Positions 33,432 through 41,135 of a DNA stretch of 64,000 nucleotides are shown here, piece by piece. The notes under the pieces are model-generated. The model worked only from the letters and a program-made list of their open reading frames with translations. It did not search any database and had not been told where the DNA came from. Position 1 is the stretch's first letter, and each line of letters begins with the position of its first letter. The DNA is taken from contig CAZMOB010000004.1 in the NCBI GenBank assembly GCA_964567995.1, forward strand, positions 1 through 64,000. Reading direction: 5' to 3'. The DNA comes from JAGOTP01 sp964567995 (GTDB lineage: Bacteria; Patescibacteriota; Patescibacteriia; 2-12-FULL-60-25). Both the position numbers and the translations under genes were made by a program.

Positions 33432-36014
33432 ATGCACCTCGTCATCGTCGAGTCCCCCACCAAAGCCAAAACCATTCGAAAATACTTAGGAAAAGACTAT
33501 ACGGTCCTCGCCTCGATGGGGCATGTTCGCGATCTCCCCGCTTCCGCCGCCGACGTGCCTGAAGCGCTCAAAAAAACACCTCAAGGCAAACTTGGCGTCG
33601 ATCCAGAGACCTTCGAACCGCTCTACATCGTCTCCCCAACCAAGAAAAAAACGGTAACCGAACTCAAGGCAGCCTTGAAAGACGCTGAGGATGTCTATTT
33701 GGCAACTGATGAAGACCGCGAAGGAGAGAGCATCAGTTGGCATTTGTTGGAAGTCTTGAAACCAAAGGTTCCAGTCAAACGCATGGTCTTTCACGAAATC
33801 ACCAAAGCGGCCATCGAAAAGGCGCTGGCCCATCCACGCGAACTTGATGAACGATTGGTACGCGCCCAAGAAACGCGCCGCATCCTGGATCGTCTGGTGG
33901 GCTACAGCGTCTCCCCTGTTCTTTGGAAACGAATCGCCTACGGATTATCGGCCGGACGTGTTCAGTCCGTGGTCCTGAAAGCCATCGTTGATCGTGAACG
34001 TGCTCGCATGCGCTTCAAAAAAGCGACCTATTGGGATGCGCTCGCGACCCTTGAATCGGACAAAATGAACTTTGAGGCCAAACTCGTGCGCGTGAAAGAC
34101 GCAGTTGTGGCAACGGGCAAACATTTTGATGAAACCACTGGTGAATTGAGCAAAGGCGCTAACGTGCTGGTCATCGACGAAGCCCAAGCGACAGCGATCG
34201 CCGAAGCCTGCCGAAAGGGCAGCTGGACCGTCCGCGAAGTGCAAGAAAAACAGACGAGCCGCAAAGCACCGGCACCATTCACGACCTCAACGCTTCAACA
34301 AGAAGCGAACCGCAAGCTCGGCCTCTCCTCGAAAGAAACGATGTCGATCGCCCAAAAGCTCTACGAACAAGGGTACATCACCTACATGCGTACTGACTCG
34401 ACCGTCTTGTCGCAAGAAGCCGTCCAAGCGATTCGCGCCCGGATTCAAGATCGGTTTGGCGCAGAATTCGTGCCGACAGAGGTTCGTACCCATGCCTCAA
34501 CCGCTAAAGGGGCTCAAGAAGCTCACGAAGCCATTCGTCCGAGCCTATCGTTCACGCCCCCGACAGAGCTGGATGTACGTGGTGAAGAACGCAAAGTCTA
34601 CGAACTGATTTGGATGCGTGCCATGGCCAGCCAAATGCCGGATGCGACCCTCATGCAATCGCAAGTCACAATCGACGCAGCCGAACAGACCGTTTTCCAG
34701 GCGAACGGCATGCGCATCGTCTCCCCAGGCTTCTTGCGCGCCTACGTCGAAGGTAAAGAAGATACAGAAGAAGCGCTCACCGACCAGGAACGTCCCCTCC
34801 CTGCACTCAAAGAAGGCATGACGCCCAACTGCGTCGCGGTCGAACCAAAGATCCATGAAACAAAACCTCCAGGACGGTTCAGCGAAGCTGGACTGGTTCA
34901 ATTCATGGAAAAAGAAGGCATTGGCCGTCCAAGTACCTACGCTGCAACAATTGCGACGCTCGTTGGCCGTGTCTACGTCAAAAAAGTGAGTAGCGTCCTT
35001 GCCCCTACATTTACCGGCTTTGCGGTCGTTCAATACCTTGAACGCTCATTCCCGGATCTCGTTCAAATCGCCTTCACTTCCAAGATGGAAGATGAACTCG
35101 ACCAAATCGCGACCGGACACGCGGACTGGTTTCAGTATCTGAAGCAGTTCTATCAAGGCGATACCGGTCTCGCGCACAAGGTCGAAGAAGAAAGTACACG
35201 CAAAGACGAAACGACCAACGCTCGTCACATCGACATTCTGACGGCGCCTAACATGCAATTCTTCATAGGTCGTTTTGGCCCATATCTTGAGGGTTTGCAT
35301 CCAGAGCACGGAACACCAGTCAAAGCATCACTCGACGCAGATTTTCTCCCTGGCGACGTCACGCCAGCAAGCTTAGCCGAGCTCCTGGCACACGCTCAGC
35401 AAGGCCCGACCACGCTTGGGACAGATGAAGCGACCGGCAAACAAATCTATTTGCGCACGGGAAGCTACGGACCATATCTTCAATTAGGCGAAGATCCGGA
35501 AGATCCCAAATCCAAAGACAAACCAAAGCGCGTCTCAATCCCAAAGACGGTCACGATTGAAACACTTGACCGCGAACAAGCACTTGGCCTTTTGTCTTTG
35601 CCAAGACTCCTTGGTACACATCCAACATCCGGGAAAGAAATACGGGCTGGTCTTGGCCGTTTTGGCCCCTATATTGTTCACGATGGCGATTTCCGCTCAC
35701 TCCAAGCGGAGGATAGTGTGCTCACGGTCACCCTTGATCGCGCCTTAGCCTTGCTCGCCGAACCCAAAAAGGGACGCGGCGGTCGAACAGCCAAACCAGG
35801 TCGCAGCCTCGGTCCTTATCCTGATGGGAAAGGTGATATCACCGTGCATGACGGGAAATATGGGGCATATGTAAAATACGGAACAGTGAACGCAACCATT
35901 CCCAAAACCATTGAACCAGAAAAAATCACGCTTGAAGAAGCGGTGAAATTGATCGAGGAACGACAAGAGAAGGCGCCTGTGAAACGTAAACGTTCGAAAA
36001 AATCCGATGCATAA
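33432..36014 (+). CDS. topA: DNA topoisomerase I
   Basis: An 860-residue type IA topoisomerase. The Toprim domain opens with HLVIVESPTKAKTIRKYLG and contains LATDEDREGE. The catalytic tyrosine lies in GYITYMRTDST (about 315). The C-terminal half has three toprim-C-repeat-like units (GKQIYLRTGSYGPYLQLG, GKEIRAGLGRFGPYI, GDITVHDGKYGAYVKYG) instead of zinc fingers. It relaxes negative supercoils. A basic tail KRKRSKK ends the protein. It is preceded by its own promoter and followed 12 bases later by the metallopeptidase-like gene. Confidence 0.97.
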   Translation: MHLVIVESPTKAKTIRKYLGKDYTVLASMGHVRDLPASAADVPEALKKTPQGKLGVDPETFEPLYIVSPTKKKTVTELKAALKDAEDVYLATDEDREGESISWHLLEVLKPKVPVKRMVFHEITKAAIEKALAHPRELDERLVRAQETRRILDRLVGYSVSPVLWKRIAYGLSAGRVQSVVLKAIVDRERARMRFKKATYWDALATLESDKMNFEAKLVRVKDAVVATGKHFDETTGELSKGANVLVIDEAQATAIAEACRKGSWTVREVQEKQTSRKAPAPFTTSTLQQEANRKLGLSSKETMSIAQKLYEQGYITYMRTDSTVLSQEAVQAIRARIQDRFGAEFVPTEVRTHASTAKGAQEAHEAIRPSLSFTPPTELDVRGEERKVYELIWMRAMASQMPDATLMQSQVTIDAAEQTVFQANGMRIVSPGFLRAYVEGKEDTEEALTDQERPLPALKEGMTPNCVAVEPKIHETKPPGRFSEAGLVQFMEKEGIGRPSTYAATIATLVGRVYVKKVSSVLAPTFTGFAVVQYLERSFPDLVQIAFTSKMEDELDQIATGHADWFQYLKQFYQGDTGLAHKVEEESTRKDETTNARHIDILTAPNMQFFIGRFGPYLEGLHPEHGTPVKASLDADFLPGDVTPASLAELLAHAQQGPTTLGTDEATGKQIYLRTGSYGPYLQLGEDPEDPKSKDKPKRVSIPKTVTIETLDREQALGLLSLPRLLGTHPTSGKEIRAGLGRFGPYIVHDGDFRSLQAEDSVLTVTLDRALALLAEPKKGRGGRTAKPGRSLGPYPDGKGDITVHDGKYGAYVKYGTVNATIPKTIEPEKITLEEAVKLIEERQEKAPVKRKRSKKSDA

Positions 36015-36026
36015 AGACCCAGAACT

Positions 36027-36572
36027 ATGGGTCCAAATTATCGGATGGAAAATCAAGGTAGGCTGCCTACCTCTAGGTCAGAACAAAAAGAACCATCACT
36101 CCTTAACGTTGGAGAAAAGATTCAGATTGGTGACAACGAATTTGAAATTCAGCACGTGAGCTACGCACATGAAGTCAGAATAGAGTTTGGATTGCGCATC
36201 AGAAAAGACATTCCCATCTATTGGCTAAACGGCGTCGGACCAAGCGCACGTGGAGCATATGTACCAGCCAAGGATATTATTTTATTCTTCACGAATACGG
36301 ACAAAGAAACTCAAGAACACGAACTCACGCATGCGGTAGAGTTCTTTCAAGAAAAACGCCCTGGACTCGTCGCACTTTATGAAGAAACGAAGAGCCGGAT
36401 TTCAGAAAATTCGTTTGACGGTGGCTTCATCTCTCTTAATTTTAGAAAAGATATACACCAATTTATCGCTGACGGAAGAACCAAGCCAGCATTCATTCAA
36501 GCTCTCAAAAAAGAGGACTTATACGAACGGTTTCAAATGGAAACAGCTTACCTATTTGAAGAGCGAGTTTAA
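36027..36572 (+). CDS. Small protein with HExxH zinc-peptidase motif
   Basis: A 181-residue protein of no recognised family. A gluzincin-type HELTH motif in EHELTHAVEFFQ lies near residue 110, suggesting two zinc-binding histidines and a catalytic glutamate. A third ligand cannot be assigned with confidence. There is no signal peptide or membrane segment. The start 36027 (or ATG 36045) follows topA by 12 bases and it is probably co-transcribed. Its stop overlaps the stop of converging murG by three bases (TTTAAA). A zinc peptidase or toxin-like role is only a possibility. Confidence 0.6.
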   Translation: MGPNYRMENQGRLPTSRSEQKEPSLLNVGEKIQIGDNEFEIQHVSYAHEVRIEFGLRIRKDIPIYWLNGVGPSARGAYVPAKDIILFFTNTDKETQEHELTHAVEFFQEKRPGLVALYEETKSRISENSFDGGFISLNFRKDIHQFIADGRTKPAFIQALKKEDLYERFQMETAYLFEERV

Positions 36573-37666
36573 ATGGTAGATTTAGCGTTTGTCTTCTTTA
36601 TCACCTTCAACACCCGCTTCGCCAACGCCGTCCCATCATCCGTCGGTAAAAAATCGCTCGCACACTTTCCCAGTTCTCGTTGAATGTCTGTATCGCTCAG
36701 GATAAGTCTTGCTGCCGTGAGAATCTCATTATCAAAGTGCGGATGTGACTGCGGAACAACCACCAACGCACTCTGTTCTTCGAAGGCTCGCGCGTTTTCT
36801 TCCTGCTCTGTTCCTGGCAAGGGCACAGCGATCGTTGGGATCCGGAGTGAAGCGGTCATCTCCGCCAAACCCGCAAAGCCAGCACGCGACAGGGCAAGAT
36901 CCGCCAAGGCGTAGGCTTGATCCATATCATCGACGAGCAACTCTCGGACGACATAGCCGGCCTGTTCTTTGAGACCCTGATTTTTTCCCCTGCCCGTCAG
37001 ATGCAAAACCTGAGTAATCTTCAACCAGTCTTTCAAGGTCCGTTGTATATGCTCATTCAGAGGCTGCGCTCCCGTTCCCCCTCCAACAACGAGCATGACT
37101 GGTTGCTTTGCATCCAGACCAAAATGCTTCGCCGCCGCCGTACGTGACGGAAGATCTGACGATTGAAACCGTACTGGTGAAGCGATCCGTTCATCCGCGA
37201 CCCACTGACCAAACGGTGGACGTTCGTATTCAAACGACGTCGTCACACTAGAACAGAGACGAGCTACGCGACGATTCGACAGCCCTGGACGAAGATCCAA
37301 CTGATGCATCACACACGGAATCCCCCGTTTCACCGCCTCGATGAAGACAGGTGTTGCCGTAAACCCTCCCACCGACACCACGACATCTGGCTTGATCCGA
37401 TCGAGCTCGGCCCGGGCCAACGCTCGTACACGCAGCCAATCGAACGGAAGAGTCAGCCATTTGAGCGATGGATACCGTGGAAGCTTCACAACCGGCAGAC
37501 TGGAGAATTTCATCCCCTCCGCTTCTGCCAACGCTCGCTCTGGACCAGTTGGCGTACCAATCCAAGCGAAATCAATCTTCTTTTCCAAACGCGCTAACGC
37601 CCGCGAAGTTGCAATCAACGGTGTAACTGGACCAAGCGATCCTCCTCCAGCAAAAAGTATTTTCAT
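36569..37666 (-). CDS. murG: MurG lipid II synthase, variant nucleotide-binding loop
   Basis: A 365-residue glycosyltransferase transferring GlcNAc to lipid I. It has the GT-B fold with MKILFAGGGSLGPVTPLIATS at the start, where other MurG proteins have GGTGGHxxP, so the usual catalytic-site histidine is missing. Other parts fit well: VSVGGFTATPV, VGGGTGAQPLNEHI, DQAYALADLALSRAGFAGLAEM and IPTIAVPLPGTEQEENA, the donor-binding region. ATG 37666 overlaps the ftsW stop by four bases (ATGA). It acts downstream of mraY and ftsW in the same transcript. Confidence 0.88.
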   Translation of the reverse strand: MKILFAGGGSLGPVTPLIATSRALARLEKKIDFAWIGTPTGPERALAEAEGMKFSSLPVVKLPRYPSLKWLTLPFDWLRVRALARAELDRIKPDVVVSVGGFTATPVFIEAVKRGIPCVMHQLDLRPGLSNRRVARLCSSVTTSFEYERPPFGQWVADERIASPVRFQSSDLPSRTAAAKHFGLDAKQPVMLVVGGGTGAQPLNEHIQRTLKDWLKITQVLHLTGRGKNQGLKEQAGYVVRELLVDDMDQAYALADLALSRAGFAGLAEMTASLRIPTIAVPLPGTEQEENARAFEEQSALVVVPQSHPHFDNEILTAARLILSDTDIQRELGKCASDFLPTDDGTALAKRVLKVIKKTNAKSTI

Positions 37667-38799
37667 AGACGTGAGCGCAGATGACCTTGACCAGACTGAC
37701 GACTCGGAATCCCTGCCACTAATCCCATCGCAGCCAGCGTGATCACCATCGCGGTTCCACCGTGTGAGATAAACGGCAACGTAACACCTGTGATCGGCAA
37801 AAGTCCCGTCATAGATCCAATATTCATAATAATTTGAATCGCAAGCATCATGCCGACACCGGCCGCCAGGTAACTCGCAAAGGGATCCTTGGCTTCACGG
37901 GCAATCGCAAAACAGCGCCAGATCAATGCCCCAAACAGCACAAACAATAAACAGATGGCCAAAAACCCAAGTTCTTCCGCCGTAACCGCGATAATAGAAT
38001 CCGACTCAACTGCTGGTAAATACAGATATTTTTGACGCGATTGACCATAGCCCAGTCCCAACCAACCACCAGACCCGATAGCGAGCACCGCTTGATTGAT
38101 ATGGTAGCCAACCCCCTTCGGATCAAGTTCCGGTCGCAAGAACACCATGAAACGAGCGGCGCGATACGGCGATATCTTGATAAGAAATGCCAGCAGGCTT
38201 GACCCTAACGCCGACAACAGCACGAACCAAGAAATCGGGGCTCCTGACAAAAAATACATCACGAGCGATGTCCCTACGATCACCATCATCGAACCGGTAT
38301 CCGGTTGCATGATGAGCAAGAACATGACGCTGCCGAGCGCTGCCAAAAAGGGAATCAGTCCCGTTTCAACCTTATGGGCCTCCCCCGCCTTACGGCCCGC
38401 GAGCCAAGCCGCCAGATAAACAATGAACGATAATTTCACCAACTCAGATGGTTGAAATTGTAATCCCGCTACCCGAATCCAGCCACGTGCCCCATTCAGA
38501 ATGATACCGACACCGGGAATATAGACGAGGAGGAGGAGCACGATCGACACAAAGAGCGCGCCCAAGGCCCATTTCCGCCAAGTTTTGTAGTCGATCAGCG
38601 CAGCGAGCAAGAAAAGGAAGAGTCCCGGTATCACCCCTTTAAATAGCTGGCTCTTCACAAAATACAAACTATCTCCTGCCTTCTGCACACCCACCGCCAC
38701 CGTCGCTGAAAATAGCATCAGCAGACCCACGACCAATAAGGTGGTCGTAAGTCCTACGATCACGGGGTCTAAAGAGCGAAGGCGGTCAAGAACGGACAT
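37663..38799 (-). CDS. ftsW: SEDS-family cell division protein FtsW
   Basis: A 378-residue polytopic protein with about ten membrane segments. Diagnostic motifs are YFVKSQLFKG after the first helices, PSELVKLSFIVYLA, QPDTGSMMVI, and GLLPITGVTLPFISHGGTAM near the end. SEDS proteins polymerise lipid II glycan strands with a class B PBP; no such PBP gene lies in the window. It lies in the mraY-ftsW-murG arrangement, which favours FtsW over RodA. Confidence 0.92.
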   Translation of the reverse strand: MSVLDRLRSLDPVIVGLTTTLLVVGLLMLFSATVAVGVQKAGDSLYFVKSQLFKGVIPGLFLFLLAALIDYKTWRKWALGALFVSIVLLLLVYIPGVGIILNGARGWIRVAGLQFQPSELVKLSFIVYLAAWLAGRKAGEAHKVETGLIPFLAALGSVMFLLIMQPDTGSMMVIVGTSLVMYFLSGAPISWFVLLSALGSSLLAFLIKISPYRAARFMVFLRPELDPKGVGYHINQAVLAIGSGGWLGLGYGQSRQKYLYLPAVESDSIIAVTAEELGFLAICLLFVLFGALIWRCFAIAREAKDPFASYLAAGVGMMLAIQIIMNIGSMTGLLPITGVTLPFISHGGTAMVITLAAMGLVAGIPSRQSGQGHLRSRL

Positions 38800-38805
38800 G
38801 GGAGG

Positions 38806-39888
38806 TTAAAAACGGTCGACTAACGCGATGGCCACACCGACTCCAGATAAGGCGAGTGAAATCATCCAAAACCGCATCACGATCTTCGGCTCGCTCCAAC
38901 CGATGGCCTGTAAATGATGATGCAACGGCGCACTTTTGAAAATCTTCTTCCCACGACGTAGCTTCTTGCTAGCCACTTGGATTAAGACGGACAACGTCTC
39001 GATGACAAATGGTAAGCCGATGACGAGTAAAAGTAACGGTTGATCCGTCAAAAGCGCCAACACCCCTAACACCGTCCCAAGCGACATCGCTCCCGTATCC
39101 CCCATAAAGACTTGCGCCGGATTCACATTGAACCACAAGAATCCCATCAACGCACCGACCAAGACCGCACAAAACGTCGCCAAGTCAGTCCGCCCTTGCG
39201 ACCAGGCGATCACGGCATAGGCTCCCAAGGCCGATAACAGAACACCGCCAGCCAACCCATCCAACCCATCTGTTTCGTTGACGGAATGCGCGGTTGAAGC
39301 AATCACGAGCACAAAAAAGGGAATGGACCACAGCCCGATCTGATAGGTCCCCAAAAACGGCACGTGTACGTGCGTCCAACCCAGCTTGGAATAAAACCAC
39401 CAGGCCCCAACTGCCGCGATCAACCCGTAGGAGACAAGCCGATGCCGTACGCGCAAACCGCCGCCCTTCGAACCGATCTTCTTTACATTTAAATAGTCAT
39501 CCACAAATCCCACCAAAGCCGCCGCCATCATCAGTCCGGCCGGGAGCCACGTTTGTGAACGAGATAAGAAGTTCACGCGACACATCAATGAGCCCGTCCC
39601 AGCGATCGCGCAGCCAGCCGCAACCGTTAAAATCAGGAACAAGGCCGTCCCCCAAATAATGATGCCGCCCATGGTTGGTGTACCCGCCTTGGCTTTGTGC
39701 ATCTCGGCCATGATCGGCGCGACCGACGCGTCCCGGATCTGTTTGCCCATGCCCAACTTTTTCAAGCTGCGGATGAGAAGCGGCATGACCAAGGCCGACA
39801 ATAAAAAGGCGATGGCCACGAACCCCATCGGACGGGCAACCGAGAACACATCTCCCATTGGGCGGGCAACAACAGAGAGGACATCCAT
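38806..39888 (-). CDS. mraY: Phospho-N-acetylmuramoyl-pentapeptide transferase MraY
   Basis: A 360-residue membrane transferase making lipid I. It has about ten membrane segments, KAGTPTMGGIIIWG, VGFVDDYLNVKK (catalytic aspartates), NETDGLDGLAGG and APLHHHLQAIGW, all MraY motifs. ATG 39888 follows a GCTAGTCCT leader; the reading to 39912 would need TTG. The N-terminus carries an unusual tandem duplication (VVARPMGDVFSVARPMG) encoded by two 30-base direct repeats, so the ancestral start may have been MGFVAIAFLL. It precedes ftsW by six bases. Confidence 0.93.
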   Translation of the reverse strand: MDVLSVVARPMGDVFSVARPMGFVAIAFLLSALVMPLLIRSLKKLGMGKQIRDASVAPIMAEMHKAKAGTPTMGGIIIWGTALFLILTVAAGCAIAGTGSLMCRVNFLSRSQTWLPAGLMMAAALVGFVDDYLNVKKIGSKGGGLRVRHRLVSYGLIAAVGAWWFYSKLGWTHVHVPFLGTYQIGLWSIPFFVLVIASTAHSVNETDGLDGLAGGVLLSALGAYAVIAWSQGRTDLATFCAVLVGALMGFLWFNVNPAQVFMGDTGAMSLGTVLGVLALLTDQPLLLLVIGLPFVIETLSVLIQVASKKLRRGKKIFKSAPLHHHLQAIGWSEPKIVMRFWMISLALSGVGVAIALVDRF

Positions 39889-39892
39889 AGGA

Positions 39893-40270
39893 CTAGCGAT
39901 TGATCGTAGCAAGATAATGAAGAGCTAACACCCAAGGCAACGCGGAAAATGACGTCAGAACCAGCCAAGCCATCCCCGCATGCGGATCACGTCGATAGGA
40001 GCCATAGGCCCCGATCAGAAAAGCCAGACTTGTGCCGAGCCAGATCAGGGGCCAGACCAGCATCCAACCGATGGATCGGACGTCATCAATCCCTAGGTAA
40101 ACGGTGTAATGAAAGACGAATGACTTTTGGGAGACGCTGATCTCGAGCAACTGAGCGGCGTACCAACCAATCCCGATCGTCAGGCACAGCACGGTCCACA
40201 GCGTCAGAATACGATAAATCCACGAACTCCAGGCAAGTCGTGCAGATAATCGCCAAGCGCTCCATGGCAC
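39893..40270 (-). CDS. Small four-helix membrane protein upstream of mraY
   Basis: A 125-residue protein with four hydrophobic segments (ILTLWTVLCLTIGIGWYAA, GWMLVWPLIWLGTSLAFLIG, AWLVLTSFSALPWVLAL). No family is recognised. GTG 40270 is chosen because it follows a GGGGGG run and removes a low-complexity extension that runs into nifU; an in-frame TTG at 40363 is less likely. It lies four bases before mraY, so it may be part of the envelope operon. Confidence 0.55.
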   Translation of the reverse strand: MPWSAWRLSARLAWSSWIYRILTLWTVLCLTIGIGWYAAQLLEISVSQKSFVFHYTVYLGIDDVRSIGWMLVWPLIWLGTSLAFLIGAYGSYRRDPHAGMAWLVLTSFSALPWVLALHYLATINR

Positions 40271-40302
40271 CCCCCTATGGTATGCGAGCGCCGCTCCCCC
40301 GT

Positions 40303-40566
40303 CTATGTGGATGATTCGTCCTCCACCTTCACTACCTGCTTGATTTCCGGGACCATCTGACAAACGGTTTCTTCAATCCCCGCTTTGAGGGTCAAGTCCG
40401 ACATCGGACAGCCAACACAGGCCCCTTGCATGCGGACATAGGCCGTCCCGGTTGCCAGATCGATCTTCGTGAGTTCCACGTTGCCGCCATGCATGGCAAG
40501 CCCTTCCCGGAGGACAACGAGGACCCGCTCCACGTCCTCCCGCACTTCTTCGCTTGTTTTGGACAT
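40303..40566 (-). CDS. NifU-like iron-sulfur scaffold domain protein
   Basis: An 87-residue protein equal to the C-terminal NifU (Nfu) domain. It has EEVREDVERVLVVLREGLAMHGGNVELTKI, ending in GACVGCPMSDLTLKAGIEE with the CxxC pair that binds an Fe-S cluster. Nfu proteins transfer clusters to target enzymes. It is the first gene of the minus-strand run reaching mraY-ftsW-murG, and is divergent from rpmA. Confidence 0.93.
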   Translation of the reverse strand: MSKTSEEVREDVERVLVVLREGLAMHGGNVELTKIDLATGTAYVRMQGACVGCPMSDLTLKAGIEETVCQMVPEIKQVVKVEDESST

Positions 40567-40598
40567 ATCCTAAGGATCCTACGCCTTCTTCACAGACC

Positions 40599-40627
40599 TT
40601 GACAAGTTTCCTCATTCCGCCTAGTAT
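40599..40627 (+). promoter_or_regulatory. Strong promoter for rpmA
   Basis: -35 TTGACA (40599-40604), 17-base spacer, -10 TAGTAT (40622-40627). Transcription would start near 40634, giving a 27-base leader with no Shine-Dalgarno sequence before the ATG at 40661. Confidence 0.8.
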
Positions 40628-40660
40628 TTTGCGCATTCTATCGTCATTCCTTAACCCTTT

Positions 40661-41065
40661 ATGGCCCATAAAAAAGCAGGTGGTTCTACCGCGTACGGCC
40701 GTGATTCTCACGGTCAGCGTCTCGGTGTCAAGAAATACGCAGGTGAATTCGCCAAAGCGGGCAACATTTTGGTCCGTCAGCGTGGCACTGCCATTCGCCC
40801 AGGACTCAATGTCTTGAAGGGTTCGGATGACACGCTCTTCGCCAAAGTCAACGGCATCGTAAAATTCACCAACAAGCGCATCCGCCGCTACACCGGTGAA
40901 TTCAAAGACGCTAAATTCGTGCACATCATGCCGCTCGAAACCAAGCCAGGACACGAAGCAGAGGTCAAAGAGCCAAAGCGCGTGAAGACGATTTCTAACA
41001 ACAAAAAGATGAAGCGCGCGAAGGCTGAGGCGGCGGGGAAGAAAGTAGCGAGCAAAAACAAATAA
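40661..41065 (+). CDS. rpmA: 50S ribosomal protein L27
   Basis: A 134-residue protein. The start MAHKKAGGSTAYGRDSHGQRLGVKKYAGE is the conserved L27 N-terminus. The rest holds QRGTAIRPGLNVLKGSDDTLFAK and IVKFTNKR. The C-terminus extends by about 40 residues (HEAEVKEPKRVK...KKVASKNK) beyond the usual length of about 85-95. It is alone between a strong promoter and a terminator. L21 is encoded separately at 53995, unlike the usual rplU-rpmA pair. Confidence 0.97.
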   Translation: MAHKKAGGSTAYGRDSHGQRLGVKKYAGEFAKAGNILVRQRGTAIRPGLNVLKGSDDTLFAKVNGIVKFTNKRIRRYTGEFKDAKFVHIMPLETKPGHEAEVKEPKRVKTISNNKKMKRAKAEAAGKKVASKNK

Positions 41066-41082
41066 GCTAGGATGAGCAAGAG

Positions 41083-41111
41083 AAAAAGCACCCAACGGAT
41101 GGGTGCTTTTT
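41083..41111. terminator. Bidirectional terminator after rpmA
   Basis: Perfect stem AAAAAGCACCC/GGGTGCTTTTT with loop AACGGAT. Both strands give five or more T residues after the stem, so it serves rpmA and the converging 630-residue gene. Confidence 0.92.
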
Positions 41112-41135
41112 CGATACGGAAGGGGTTGAATTTTA

